Shown: positions 23,760-34,072 of the stretch, one piece after another
Numbering within the stretch: position 1 is the first letter of the stretch
Layout: every line of letters starts with the position of its first letter
Assembly: GCA_024277195.1 (NCBI GenBank)
Contig: JAJRVS010000123.1
Coordinates: 1 to 39,091, forward strand
Direction: 5' to 3'
DNA from: Verrucomicrobiota bacterium
GTDB lineage: Bacteria > Verrucomicrobiota > Verrucomicrobiia > Verrucomicrobiales > DEV007
Length of the DNA: 39,091 nucleotides
Position numbers and translations under genes: made by a program
The notes under the pieces: generated by a model
Database searches by the model: none
Told to the model about the DNA's origin: nothing
Seen by the model: the letters and a program-made list of their open reading frames with translations, nothing else

Positions 23760-26372
23760 TTAATAAACCAATGTGCGGAAATCGTTGACCCGGTGAAAGG
23801 TGATCAAGTTGGAGTTGTGGGCATTGACAGCATCAGCATCAGCAGTGCGCATCAAAATAACGAGATCGTCTCCATCAATGAGCATATTACCGCCGTGATG
23901 GGATTGTCCCAAGTTATCCACCGCAGCCACCAAGCCGGCAAAAACCCAATCCATTGCATTTTTAGAAAAATGCAGGGCCAAGCGATTTCTCTCCTGACTG
24001 GGCATGCCATAGCGCTTTGTCTGCAACTTATCCACCCGCCTCATGGAGTCGGTGGCCTGGGAGGAAATCATCCAATAAAGGCGTGTTTTTTCGTCATAAA
24101 CGATATGAAACGAAACCTGGCCGCCGGGCAAAGGCACAAAAAGCATGGTTTGCCCCGACGGCGCTTTTTGCAAAGACACCGTGATTTTCTTGCTGTCACT
24201 GGCTTCCACGGCTTTGGCCAGACAAGCAATATTGGTGCGCCCTGAAACAGCTCGGGACAGCAGATGAAAGGTGCGCCCCGTCGGATCATACCATTGATGA
24301 TTAGGGTCCTTGATCTGAATCAAATTGGTCTCGCCCCATCCCAATGGGCTCATATGGCGTCCGGGGCCATGTTGGCCTGCTTTATAAAAAGGAATTCCTA
24401 ACAAATTGGGATCACCTTCCTGCTTGATTACTTGTTGGAAACCCAAGGCATTGGAGAAAGTCCACGCCGCGGGTTTTGTCAGATCGTCCTCCAAATTCGC
24501 CGATAATACGACCGGTGCAAACACGTGAGTCGGAAAACCACTGTCAATCGCTTCGGTGATTTGATCCATGACAAAATAAATCCGTCCATGGTTATAAACC
24601 GCGCTGCCCGGATGCGAATACCAAAGTTTGCCCGCGCTCAGCTTTACCGGCTGCGACCAGGTATTACCTTGATCCTCCGATTTTATGATTGTCAAATCAT
24701 GTCGTCCCCCTATCACGTATAACGAAGATCCCGCTACAAAGGGAAAACAATCGATCATCGACACATCCTGGCGATGCTTCCATGTGCTGCCCCCGTCGTC
24801 ACTGGTATGAACTTTCACCGTCCATGGTCGTTTTTTTCCAGACTTCGCCCCTGCTTTGAGCATACAAGCGATCAGCCGCCCTCCAGGCAAGCGTGCCAGC
24901 GCAGGGCAATAGCCGATTTCATTTTTTTGATCCGCGGTTTTCCAAACCACACTGTAATCATTCGCTAGGGCTTTTTGTTCCAAGCGGGTTTTCGCTTGAT
25001 TGTGAATAGCTCCCGCGTTTGATTTAGCTGCTGCAAGTGATTCAAACAGCTCTGGTTGATCAAAATACAAAGCATACAAATGCAAGCCCACCACAGTGAA
25101 CAAATAGTGGGTTTCAGCGGCAGCGATTTTGTCCAAATCCACCGTAGTGAGCATTTTCCAGATCGCTGGCAAATTCTCCCGGATTAATGACTCTTGCTCA
25201 CTCTGCAGCACCATGTGGTAACCACCCAAGGGAAAACGCACATGGGCCAAGGCTCCCATACCGCCGTCTTTGCCTTCGAGCATTTCCGGTTTGAACTTTT
25301 CCCAGGCAGACGCCGCTCCGTGCAATTCTTCATCACCCCAGGCAAAGTTTTTTTTCACTCGTTGCCAGATTTCTGTAGCTTGAAATTTTCTGTACATCGG
25401 CCCGGGAAAATCCCGTGCCAACTGCATCTCGGTGGATTGCTGCAACAATCCGCCGATCACTTTTTTGCGTTGCCCGTCTTTTTCGAAATGATACCAGGCA
25501 TTGACCCGGAATGCATTTTGGTTAGCATAAATCGGATGGCCGTTGATTTTGATATGCGGCCCCGGGTGCACCGCCTGCCAGCGCTTGCCAGCTGCCTCTT
25601 TAAGAAAAAATTCATACTGCTGCAACCAATGCTCGTCACCTGTTCCGTAATACAGTGCTAATACAGCAGGTAATAAAATCGACACATGATTGGAATTGTA
25701 CCCCCGCCAGGAAAAACCCACATGTGATTCCGTCACCCCGTCAGCCCGTTTGATCGACCAGTCATTGCCCTCCAGACGCCGCCCGACTTTACCCAGGGAT
25801 TGTTTGATCCAGGCTTTTTCCTCATTACTTGCCAGTGTAGAATTGGCATAAAGTGCCAGACTGATTATATAGGTGGTGTGCTGATCCATCGAAGAATCAT
25901 CGAACCAGGCCGACATATTATCCGGATGCGGGCCGCGTGGCACCAAACCCTCTTGTGCTGCTTTATCAGGCTTCGGATGGGTTTCCGGCAGTGATCCGAT
26001 CAACTTCAAGGCCGCAAAACACTTGCCGATTTCCTTTTTTAAAAATGGATCCGGACGGGCTTCATAAGCGTCCAACAGCGCGGCTAGAATATGACCCGTG
26101 TGCAAACCGGTATCCGCGATGCGTGACCCATAACCCCAGGGTTTCGGTTTTTCCGCCAATACATCAGCCGGAGAAGTCCATGAGTCCTTACTGCTCAGTC
26201 GCGATCCATAAAGCACCCCTGTTTGTGGATGTTGAAACTCGGCAAAATATTGTTTGGCCTGAGAAAAAACTTGATCGATGACCTCTTTTTCGCTGACTAA
26301 AGAATCAGCGGCAGTGGTACTGGATAGGAAAATAGAAACAAACAAGAGGGAGTAAATTGTTGAGAATTTCAT
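23760..26372 (-). CDS. Secreted two-domain protein: alpha-barrel-like N-terminus and sialidase-type propeller
   Basis: An 870-residue exported protein. The ATG at 26372 is chosen because AGGTGA precedes it and MKFSTIYSLLFVSIFLSSTTAA makes a signal peptide; the frame extends 13 codons further. Residues about 25-450 are rich in helix-forming stretches with Trp, His and Asp (WGYGSRIADTGLHTGHILAALLDAY, FSWRGYNSNHVSILLPAVLALY), as in alpha/alpha-barrel glycan-active proteins. From about 470 the sequence is a sialidase/BNR propeller with two Asp boxes, TSDDGGSTW (about 524) and KSEDQGNTW (about 564), and a later GQSHHGGNMLIDGDDL. It probably acts on extracellular polysaccharide, but neither substrate nor catalysis can be read from the sequence. 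It is divergent from the unknown gene at 26585. Confidence 0.72.
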   Translation of the reverse strand: MKFSTIYSLLFVSIFLSSTTAADSLVSEKEVIDQVFSQAKQYFAEFQHPQTGVLYGSRLSSKDSWTSPADVLAEKPKPWGYGSRIADTGLHTGHILAALLDAYEARPDPFLKKEIGKCFAALKLIGSLPETHPKPDKAAQEGLVPRGPHPDNMSAWFDDSSMDQHTTYIISLALYANSTLASNEEKAWIKQSLGKVGRRLEGNDWSIKRADGVTESHVGFSWRGYNSNHVSILLPAVLALYYGTGDEHWLQQYEFFLKEAAGKRWQAVHPGPHIKINGHPIYANQNAFRVNAWYHFEKDGQRKKVIGGLLQQSTEMQLARDFPGPMYRKFQATEIWQRVKKNFAWGDEELHGAASAWEKFKPEMLEGKDGGMGALAHVRFPLGGYHMVLQSEQESLIRENLPAIWKMLTTVDLDKIAAAETHYLFTVVGLHLYALYFDQPELFESLAAAKSNAGAIHNQAKTRLEQKALANDYSVVWKTADQKNEIGYCPALARLPGGRLIACMLKAGAKSGKKRPWTVKVHTSDDGGSTWKHRQDVSMIDCFPFVAGSSLYVIGGRHDLTIIKSEDQGNTWSQPVKLSAGKLWYSHPGSAVYNHGRIYFVMDQITEAIDSGFPTHVFAPVVLSANLEDDLTKPAAWTFSNALGFQQVIKQEGDPNLLGIPFYKAGQHGPGRHMSPLGWGETNLIQIKDPNHQWYDPTGRTFHLLSRAVSGRTNIACLAKAVEASDSKKITVSLQKAPSGQTMLFVPLPGGQVSFHIVYDEKTRLYWMISSQATDSMRRVDKLQTKRYGMPSQERNRLALHFSKNAMDWVFAGLVAAVDNLGQSHHGGNMLIDGDDLVILMRTADADAVNAHNSNLITFHRVNDFRTLVY

Positions 26373-26500
26373 AATCACCTTAATTTTAGCATTGTTATGG
26401 CAAGTGGTCACTTCCGAATTCTCGCGCTGAACCTAACGCTGTCTTCCATAAGTTCCCTAGTGACAAAACTTGAAAAGAAGCCATCATAGCTTTTCTTTAT

Positions 26501-26530
26501 CTAGGGTTGGCTCTTTACAGCCAACGCTAG
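26501..26530. repeat. 12-bp interrupted inverted repeat between divergent genes
   Basis: CTAG-G-GTTGGCT (26501-26512) pairs with AGCCAAC-G-CTAG (26519-26530) over the loop CTTTAC, with one G/G mismatch. It lies between the divergent starts at 26372 and 26585. No T-run follows on either strand, so an operator or a structured 5' leader is more likely than a terminator. A second weaker dyad, GAAAAG/CTTTTC, lies at 26472-26495. Confidence 0.6.
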
Positions 26531-26584
26531 CTTCGATGTGTTGCACCTTCCTCCTCATCTTAAAACTAATCCCCCCACTTGATA

Positions 26585-27544
26585 ATGACGGACTTCAGCT
26601 ATCTCTACCAAGGGCTTTGCGCTATGTCCAAAGCGCATAAAGCCAATACAATGGCTGGGCACCTCGGCGCGGCAACAGTCGCCGGGTATTTTTTCGGTGA
26701 GGATCAAGGCCATCTCGATGTTAAAGTGAACAAAGCTATAACAGGTGAATTAGATCGCATTATCGATGGCGAAGAAGGATTTTGGTACCAACCAAAAAAG
26801 GCTGGCATCAGTATCAACGAGCTTTTTTCTCCACTAGCAAAGGAGGATAGTCAAAAAGAACAAATTGATGAAATCGCCACCGCGCTTTCCGCTAACATAA
26901 ATAAAACCCGTCAATCCGGGCACAATGTCATTTTTGCTTCCATTGCTCTGCGGGCTTTGCACGATCACCCGGAATTTGCCACACCTGCCATGATAAGTGG
27001 TATCCGCAAGTTGATCGAAGGTTTTAACGGCGCGCATCCTGGACGTGGTTATTATGGAAAGAAGAAAGGCTGGATCAATGGAGATAAAGTAGCCCTGACT
27101 GCCGATAATGATTTCCCACCATATTCATCCGAAGAAACCATGGCAGAAGTCGTGGTGGATCATCTGATCACTTCCGCGGCAAAACATCGGCAAGGTTTTG
27201 GTGGTTTTTTTCATATCATCAACCACGCCAACGCGCTGACCGAACTGTCGGCTCTAGGATACAAACAGCTAGCCAGGCAAGGCTTGGCCGGCCATCACCA
27301 TCACCTGCGGTTGTATCTCTCACTGCCTGATCTCAGCGCTGAGCTAGGAACTTTGGAAAAGGCAAATCACGACCCACGCACACCTGAATACTGGAATCCT
27401 GAGCGTATCAAATCGGATCAATGGTCCGCCTGGTTGACCCACCGGATCAAAACTCTTTACGGATTTTTCAATTTACTCGAACAAATCAACGATCCTTCCA
27501 AGAAGAAAGCCGCAGAACAACAGTTTCTCTATCTGATGGCTTGA
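26585..27544 (+). CDS. Uncharacterised cytosolic protein
   Basis: A 319-residue protein that I do not recognise. It has no signal peptide or membrane helix. The ATG at 26585 is preferred to a TTG two codons earlier. The sequence is mostly helical in character and rich in histidine in patterned places: AGHLGAATVAGYFFGE, HNVIFASIALRALHDHPEF, GFFHIINHANALTEL and AGHHHHLRLYL. Such His placement along helices might bind a metal or sit in an active site, but there is no established motif. It stands divergent from the glycan-active-like protein and 29 nt before the DUF1080 gene, suggesting it belongs to the same metabolic unit. Codon use looks like its neighbours. Confidence 0.75.
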   Translation: MTDFSYLYQGLCAMSKAHKANTMAGHLGAATVAGYFFGEDQGHLDVKVNKAITGELDRIIDGEEGFWYQPKKAGISINELFSPLAKEDSQKEQIDEIATALSANINKTRQSGHNVIFASIALRALHDHPEFATPAMISGIRKLIEGFNGAHPGRGYYGKKKGWINGDKVALTADNDFPPYSSEETMAEVVVDHLITSAAKHRQGFGGFFHIINHANALTELSALGYKQLARQGLAGHHHHLRLYLSLPDLSAELGTLEKANHDPRTPEYWNPERIKSDQWSAWLTHRIKTLYGFFNLLEQINDPSKKKAAEQQFLYLMA

Positions 27545-27573
27545 ACATGTTAATATTCCCCTAATCAAACCTT

Positions 27574-28338
27574 ATGAAACTTCCCCTTATTCTATCAGCC
27601 ATTTTCATCTTTGCCGGCGCTATATTTTTCACTACGGCAAAAGAACCCGAAAAAACGGCTACAGAAAACAAACAAGTCCGTGTCGCGGATCCTGAATTTG
27701 TTGACCTCTTCAACGGCGTTGATCTCAGCGGCTGGGTGGATGTCAATACTTCTCCCGAAACATGGTCGGTTCGGGATGGTATGTTGATCTGCTCCGGACG
27801 TCCCATCGGAGTGATGCGCTCTGAGCGACAATACGAAAATTTCATCCTGATCGTTGAATGGCGACACATGGAGGCCGGCGGCAATTCGGGGGTTTTCCTA
27901 TGGAGTGACGCCATTGCAGACCGGGAGGACACCTTGCCCAATGGCATGGAAGTGCAGATGCTCGAACTCGATTGGCCCAAACTGCATAAAAAGAAGGACG
28001 GCAGTCTGCCTCCGGTGGCCTATGTGCACGGCGAGCTTTTTGGCGCCGGCAGCCTGACCGGAGTTCCCGACAACCCCCGTGGCAAACGCAGTCAATCGAT
28101 CGAAAACCGCTGTAACCCCCGCGGTGAATGGAACCGTTATGTGGTGGTGGCCGTTGATGGAACGGTCAAACTTTCTGTGAACGGAAAATTTGTCAACGGT
28201 TTCCAAAAGGCCTCGGTGCGAAAAGGTTACCTCTGTCTCGAATCCGAAGGCGGACTGATTCACTTCCGAAAAATCCGCCTGATGGAACTGCCCGGTGGCA
28301 TGGCAGATGAAAGCAATACCGCCAAATTGATCGAATGA
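27574..28338 (+). CDS. DUF1080 (3-keto-disaccharide hydrolase-like) secreted protein
   Basis: A 254-residue exported protein with signal peptide (about 1-23, [17 protein letters not shown]). The domain shows the family landmarks [68 protein letters not shown], and [23 protein letters not shown] followed by [22 protein letters not shown]. It is a concanavalin-like beta-sandwich; several members cleave 3-keto-glycosides in sugar catabolism, and the family is greatly expanded in Planctomycetes and Verrucomicrobia. The next gene begins inside its stop codon (ATGA overlap at 28335-28338), so the two are translationally coupled. The substrate is unknown. Confidence 0.92.
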   Translation: MKLPLILSAIFIFAGAIFFTTAKEPEKTATENKQVRVADPEFVDLFNGVDLSGWVDVNTSPETWSVRDGMLICSGRPIGVMRSERQYENFILIVEWRHMEAGGNSGVFLWSDAIADREDTLPNGMEVQMLELDWPKLHKKKDGSLPPVAYVHGELFGAGSLTGVPDNPRGKRSQSIENRCNPRGEWNRYVVVAVDGTVKLSVNGKFVNGFQKASVRKGYLCLESEGGLIHFRKIRLMELPGGMADESNTAKLIE

Positions 28339-31043
28339 AGCTTTGTGTTAAGGCCCAAAGGGTCTTGAAATGGTATAAGCTTTACCTGGAGGGTAATCTC
28401 CGCTTCATTGACAGAGTGTTTACCCCCCATCTGTCACGAGTTTTACATAATCGCTGCTGCCTGCGCTATCTGGTAGTGTTTGGTCTGCTGCTCAGCAGTC
28501 CCTGGGTGTGGGCACAAAACGACTACAAACGCTTCTTTGATGAACAGAATATCCCTGCCGTCCGCGAATTATTGGCCGGCGGCAAATATGATCTGGTCGA
28601 ACGTCTTTGTGAATACGCCCAGTCAAAAGGCCAACCCTCTCCTGACTGGGAAGTGATGCAATGGCAGGCCATCGCAGCCCAGGGGCGGATCGCCGACGCT
28701 TTTGAAAAAGGACAACAAAGACTGGATTCTCCTACCGGACAAAACCTGCCCGCTCTGATCGTGCTCTACCAACTGGCCGGGCAAATCGGCAAACAAGCAG
28801 AAGCCACCGATATCCTACAACGCATCAATCAGGTAGCTTTAGTCAAAAAACGCAAGGATCGCAGCGCTGCCGACTTGGTCGCTCTAGGCAAAGCCGCCTC
28901 AGCCCTCGGGGCCGACCCCGGTAAGGTGATCAGTCAATACTTTGAACCAGCCAAAAAGAAAAAATCTGCGCCGCCGTTTAACAATCTGGTTCCGTACGAC
29001 GTGGTCTCCGCTTACCAGGCCATCGGCAATCTGGCCTTGGAAAAATCCGACTTTAACAAGGCCGCCAAGGAGTTTTCCGCCGGACTCAAACTCGCCCCCA
29101 ACCACCCCGACCTTCGTTTTGGTCTGGCCCAGGCATTTTATCCTGATGACCAAAAAAAATCCCTCAGCCACCTCAACCGCACCTTGCAGCTTAATCCGCT
29201 ACACCAGGGAGCCCTACTCTTGTTCGCCCAACACGCTATTGGCGCGGAAAACTACATCGAGGGCGAGACCTATTTGAACCGTGTTCTGTCGATCAATAAA
29301 AGTTGCCCGGAAGCCTGGGCAATGAAAGCGGCGCTGGCAGAATTAAGCTCGGCGGACTCCAAAACAACGGCTCTTTATCGCAAAAAAGGCTTGGCCTTGT
29401 GGAAAAAAAATCCAGTGGTGGATCACACCATTGGAAAAATCCTCACCCGCGCTTACCGCTTTGAAAAAGGAGCACAACATCAACGTCAGTCTCTCAGACT
29501 AGATACTCACTTTCAGAACGCCACCTTGCAGTTGGCGGATGACCTGTTGCGCCTGGGTGATGAAAAAGAAGCCTGGAAACTCGCTGCTGCTGTCGCTGAA
29601 GCAGATCCCTATAACGTAGCTGCCTACAATTTAGGGCTGTTACAAGCCGAGATGGAAAACTTCACCACCATCGAAACATCGGACTTCACCATGCGCCTGC
29701 CAAAAAACGAAGCCTCAATCTATGGCGACCAGGCTTTGTTCCTGCTCAGTGAGGCCAAACAAGTGCTGTGCCAAAAATATCAACTCGAACTCAAGGATCC
29801 TATTTTGGTCGAATTTTTCCCTAACCAACAGGACTTTGCCATTCGTACTCTGGGTAATCTTGGTGGAGCCGGCATCCTGGGTGCGTGTTTTGGTTCCGTC
29901 ATCACCGTCAACAGTCCGGGTGGGCTCGCTGCCCAATCCAACAACTGGGAAGCCACCCTGTGGCACGAATTCTGTCACGTGATCACCCTGACCCTGACCA
30001 ATAACCGCATGCCGCGCTGGTTGAGCGAAGGCATTTCTGTTTACGAAGAACGACAGCACAACTCCAACTGGGGACAAAAAATGAGCCCTCGATATCGCAA
30101 AATGATACTCGAAGAAGAGGTTCTCACCCCGATCAGCCACTTAAGCGCGGCTTTTCTCACCGCCAAGGACGGAGAACATCTGATGTTTGCCTATTACGAA
30201 TCCTATTTGTTTGTCGACTACCTGATTGAAAATTTCGGCCAGCAATCTTTACTCAAGATTCTCAAGGATTTGGGAGACGGGGTGCTGATCAATGACGCCA
30301 TTGCCAAGCACACTTTACCGATGGAAGACTTGGAATTGGCCTTTGCAAAAAACGTGATAACCCTGGCGCTTAATCTCGGCCCTGGCGTTGACTGGAGTGA
30401 CCCCGATGCCAAAGAAGTCGATCTCAGTTTGCCTGCAGCTGTGGAAGTTTATAGCAAGCTACACCCCGATAATTTTCGCGCTCGCCAAATTCACACTGCT
30501 AACTTATTGTTAGAAGAACGCTGGAAAGAAGCTGCGCAATCCGCCCTGTGGATGATCGAACTTTACCCAGAGTACATTGACGCTGACAACGCTTATGAAA
30601 TGAAAGCCGCTGCCCATCGCGCCCTGGAGCAACCCAAACAGGAAGCCGCCGCCCTGCGGGAACTGGTCTGGCGTTCTGCGGAAGCCTTGCCCGCCAAACT
30701 ACGGCTCATCGACATCGATTTGGAATCACAGCAATGGCAACAAGTGATCGATCATTCCAAACGAGTTCTGGCGATCAACCCTTTTTTAAAACCTGCGCAC
30801 TGGAGTCGCGGACAAGCTTGGGACGGACTTGGAGAAAAAGAAAAAGCCGTTGCTTCATACAAACGGTTACTAAAATTAAAACCCGCCAACCCTGCTGAGG
30901 TCAACTATCAGCTTGCCCGTTCACTGCAACACAGTGACCCCGGGCAAGCCAAATACCGGGTGCTCGATGCCTTGGCCGATGCCCCTAGATACAAGGATGC
31001 CAGGGTGCTGTTGCTCGAACTGGCTGAAAATAATGAAAAATAA
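28335..31043 (+). CDS. TPR protein with peptidase-MA-like (gluzincin) domain
   Basis: A 902-residue protein with a long N-terminal stretch before a hydrophobic segment (about residues 44-60, [17 protein letters not shown]), probably a signal peptide or anchor with an unusually long basic n-region. Residues about 70-440 and 690-900 are TPR repeats (for example [47 protein letters not shown]). Between them is a zinc-protease domain with HEFCH (His544, Glu545, His548) and a third ligand Glu565 in [10 protein letters not shown], typical of the peptidase MA-like family. It is coupled to DUF1080 by an ATGA overlap and overlaps the DUF4159 gene by 11 nt. It probably works in the periplasm or on the outer surface; target unknown. 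Confidence 0.82.
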   Translation: MKLCVKAQRVLKWYKLYLEGNLRFIDRVFTPHLSRVLHNRCCLRYLVVFGLLLSSPWVWAQNDYKRFFDEQNIPAVRELLAGGKYDLVERLCEYAQSKGQPSPDWEVMQWQAIAAQGRIADAFEKGQQRLDSPTGQNLPALIVLYQLAGQIGKQAEATDILQRINQVALVKKRKDRSAADLVALGKAASALGADPGKVISQYFEPAKKKKSAPPFNNLVPYDVVSAYQAIGNLALEKSDFNKAAKEFSAGLKLAPNHPDLRFGLAQAFYPDDQKKSLSHLNRTLQLNPLHQGALLLFAQHAIGAENYIEGETYLNRVLSINKSCPEAWAMKAALAELSSADSKTTALYRKKGLALWKKNPVVDHTIGKILTRAYRFEKGAQHQRQSLRLDTHFQNATLQLADDLLRLGDEKEAWKLAAAVAEADPYNVAAYNLGLLQAEMENFTTIETSDFTMRLPKNEASIYGDQALFLLSEAKQVLCQKYQLELKDPILVEFFPNQQDFAIRTLGNLGGAGILGACFGSVITVNSPGGLAAQSNNWEATLWHEFCHVITLTLTNNRMPRWLSEGISVYEERQHNSNWGQKMSPRYRKMILEEEVLTPISHLSAAFLTAKDGEHLMFAYYESYLFVDYLIENFGQQSLLKILKDLGDGVLINDAIAKHTLPMEDLELAFAKNVITLALNLGPGVDWSDPDAKEVDLSLPAAVEVYSKLHPDNFRARQIHTANLLLEERWKEAAQSALWMIELYPEYIDADNAYEMKAAAHRALEQPKQEAAALRELVWRSAEALPAKLRLIDIDLESQQWQQVIDHSKRVLAINPFLKPAHWSRGQAWDGLGEKEKAVASYKRLLKLKPANPAEVNYQLARSLQHSDPGQAKYRVLDALADAPRYKDARVLLLELAENNEK

Positions 31044-31941
31044 TCCGCCAATATTAGCTTTGCTCTGCTTGTCGTTCATCTTCGGCGCAGGTCTTTGGTT
31101 ATGGGCGCAGGAAGTCTCCATGCCAGGTCTCGCCGCTCGTCCGGCTGGAGCGACCAATTTTGGAACCAAAGACGCTGAAGTGCCCGAAGACCCACGCGAT
31201 GCTTTTGGCGGGCAACTGCAGGATTTTCCTATATGGGAAACCAGTAAAGAGCTGCCCAATGACGTTTTCACCTTCGCCCGTCTGCGTTACAACTCCGGCA
31301 TGTGGCAACAACGGCGCCCCAAGTGGCTGATCGACTACCCCGATGCCGATTTGAATTTTTCCTACCGCTTGCAACAGCTAACTTCTTTAGAGGTCAACCC
31401 CAAAGGTGCCATAGTGGACATCAACGAAGAACAGTTGTCTCACTACCCCTTTGTTTACATGATCGAACCGGGTAATATTTATCTGACCGATGACGAGGCC
31501 CGTATTCTGCGCGAGTATTTACTTAATGGAGGATTCATCATGGTCGATGACTTCTGGGGCGATGATGAATGGGCGGGATTTTATCAGGGGCTCAAGCAAA
31601 TATTTCCAGACCGGGAGCCTGTTGAGTTGGAACTTGACCATCCTATTTTCAACATGGTTTTCAAGATTGATATGAAACCGCAGATCCCTGCAGTCGGAAT
31701 CGCCATGATGGGACGTGAGCGTGGCATCACTTACGAATGGAACAAACCCGGCACCGAAACACCTCATTACCGTGCGGTTTACGATGATGAAGGTCGCATG
31801 TGCATGGTCATTTGTTTTAATACCGACCTCGGTGATGGTTGGGAAGAAGAAGGGACGGACCCCTGGTATTTTAAAACGTTCTCGGAAAAATACGCTTACC
31901 CACTCGGTATCAATATTGTTTTTTATGCGATGACACATTGA
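31033..31941 (+). CDS. DUF4159 domain-containing exported protein
   Basis: A 302-residue protein with an N-terminal signal or anchor ([27 protein letters not shown]). The DUF4159 domain covers about residues 75-300, with FTFARLRYNSGMWQQRRPKWLIDYPDADLNFSYRL, the strand-turn YPFVYMIEPGNIYLTDDEARILREYLLNGGFIMVDDFWG and EPVELELDHPIFNMVF. The domain resembles a class I glutamine-amidotransferase/flavodoxin-like fold. The start at 31033 overlaps the previous stop by 11 nt; the frame is open upstream but that part is out-of-phase sequence of the preceding gene. DUF4159 genes commonly precede MoxR ATPase genes in Verrucomicrobia and Planctomycetes, as here (50 nt gap). Its biochemical role is not known. 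Confidence 0.85.
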   Translation: MKNNPPILALLCLSFIFGAGLWLWAQEVSMPGLAARPAGATNFGTKDAEVPEDPRDAFGGQLQDFPIWETSKELPNDVFTFARLRYNSGMWQQRRPKWLIDYPDADLNFSYRLQQLTSLEVNPKGAIVDINEEQLSHYPFVYMIEPGNIYLTDDEARILREYLLNGGFIMVDDFWGDDEWAGFYQGLKQIFPDREPVELELDHPIFNMVFKIDMKPQIPAVGIAMMGRERGITYEWNKPGTETPHYRAVYDDEGRMCMVICFNTDLGDGWEEEGTDPWYFKTFSEKYAYPLGINIVFYAMTH

Positions 31942-31991
31942 GGGGGAAGAAGTTAGCATTTAGAAATTAGGAGATAGGATTTTTTATTACC

Positions 31992-33005
<1,014 letters not shown>

Positions 33006-33094
33006 TCGGGCTTAATTCGTATAAGTTGACTATTTAACAAACTTAAGACATAATTCCTCTAAGTGAATCTGGGTCGTCGCAGATATTCAGATCT

Positions 33095-33116
33095 AACTAA
33101 AGTTTTGCCTTTAGTT
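33095..33116 (+). other. Perfect 8-bp hairpin before the uncharacterised 275-residue gene
   Basis: AACTAAAG (33095-33102) pairs with CTTTAGTT (33109-33116) over TTTTGC. It lies 90 nt after moxR and 38 nt before the ATG at 33155. There is no T-run behind it, so it could be a weak terminator of the upstream operon or part of the next leader. Confidence 0.45.
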
Positions 33117-33154
33117 GCTCCAACAAAACCTTCCTTGTAGAAAACACAATTAAC

Positions 33155-33982
33155 ATGGGCTTTTCTTTTCGCAGTCTCTACGCTGATGACCAAGACACAC
33201 CAGTCCGTCGTGTTTCGGATTCGATCAGAACCAGTGAACGGCTTTCTCCAACCCTTGCTCGGCGATCACTCGATCCTACAGCTGAAGCTCGCAGCCAATC
33301 CATGCCTACTGGCATTCCCGGACCACTCAAGTCCGGTCCAATAAGCCAAATCCCTGCAAAACCGGCTGATGCCCCAATTGCAGTGCAGGTGAAAACTCCT
33401 GAACACCGCGACGAGGACAGTGTTTTCTATTCTCTGGACAGCTTGCAAGCTGAATCAACTGTAGAACCCCCCCTTCAGAGCTCACAGCAAACGGCCGTAC
33501 TGACACGCGAGCCAGAAACGGTCACTCTAGAGCAACCCCTAACTTATCCAGACAATTCTAGCGTAGTTGCAAATGATCACTGCGACGCTCAAATCCAATT
33601 GCGGGCGATTTTTTCGACCAACGCTGCGTTCACCTTGGATAACATCGCAGCTTTAACCGCCCAACTTCCTGGTGTAAGCAACTGCCTACTAAAGAGTTGT
33701 GATCGTTCGGTCCTAGCTACTACTGAGTCAGAGCGTGTTGAAACCATTGAAGATCATCAAAATCCCCCCCAGCCCGAGGCTTTTGCTGCAGAGCTCGAAC
33801 TGCTTGGCCAGGCCACAGTGGACGGCATTTTATTACGCTCAACAAGCGGTTCAGTCTCTTGTTTTTCAAATGCAGGTTTCTCCCTCATGGCACGTCATGA
33901 TGCAGAAAATCCTCCCGCTGGTTTATGGGAAAAACTATTTCTCATCACCCAGGCAGGCTCGAAATTGACGGCAATCATTTGA
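33155..33982 (+). CDS. Uncharacterised protein with C-terminal roadblock-like domain
   Basis: A 275-residue protein without signal peptide or membrane helix. The first 145 residues are low-complexity and probably disordered, rich in Ser, Pro, Thr and Gln (SIRTSERLSPTLARRSLD and similar). From about residue 146 a compact domain follows: IQLRAIFSTNAAFTLDNIAALTAQLPGVSNCLLKS, then an AELELLGQATVDGILLRSTSGSVSCFSNAGFSLMARHD and a closing helix pair. The pattern of strand, helix, and 'LPGV-nCll' recalls Roadblock/LC7-type domains, which act as regulators of small GTPases or as scaffolds, but this is by eye. Its start follows a hairpin at 33095-33116; it may be transcribed with exbB downstream (90 nt gap). 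No function is claimed. Confidence 0.7.
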   Translation: MGFSFRSLYADDQDTPVRRVSDSIRTSERLSPTLARRSLDPTAEARSQSMPTGIPGPLKSGPISQIPAKPADAPIAVQVKTPEHRDEDSVFYSLDSLQAESTVEPPLQSSQQTAVLTREPETVTLEQPLTYPDNSSVVANDHCDAQIQLRAIFSTNAAFTLDNIAALTAQLPGVSNCLLKSCDRSVLATTESERVETIEDHQNPPQPEAFAAELELLGQATVDGILLRSTSGSVSCFSNAGFSLMARHDAENPPAGLWEKLFLITQAGSKLTAII

Positions 33983-34005
33983 TTCTTTCAATTTGGCCGA
34001 ATTTG

Positions 34006-34014
34006 TGGTAAAAT
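34006..34014 (+). promoter_or_regulatory. Candidate extended -10 promoter of the exbB cluster
   Basis: TGGTAAAAT is an extended -10 element (TG, one base, TAAAAT at 34009-34014) with a weak -35 TTTCAA 17 nt before it. The start site would be near 34021, about 50 nt before the exbB ATG. The leader would include a hairpin at 34024-34045: TTTGCGAG pairs with CTCGCGAA (one G-U) over TAAGTG. Confidence 0.4.
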
Positions 34015-34023
34015 CCTCTCAAA

Positions 34024-34045
34024 TTTGCGAGTAAGTGCTCGCGAA
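34024..34045 (+). other. Hairpin in the exbB leader
   Basis: TTTGCGAG (34024-34031) pairs with CTCGCGAA (34038-34045), with one G-U pair and loop TAAGTG. It lies 28 nt before the ATG and carries no T-run. If transcription starts near 34021 it would be the very 5' end of the mRNA, where it may stabilise the message. Confidence 0.4.
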
Positions 34046-34072
34046 CACGCGTACAGCGTATTTATTTGAATT

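Noticed and set aside
23908-24036. DnaA-box-like TTATCCACC sequences
   Set aside because: They are two isolated imperfect matches inside coding sequence with no AT-rich unwinding region or dnaA/dnaN gene, so no origin is claimed.
23793-24245. 150-codon plus-strand frame
   Set aside because: Shadow of the secreted propeller protein, whose motifs are in the minus-strand frame.
30913-31032. 40-codon upstream extension of the DUF4159 protein
   Set aside because: It is an out-of-phase reading of the preceding gene; the ATG at 31033 begins a proper signal sequence.
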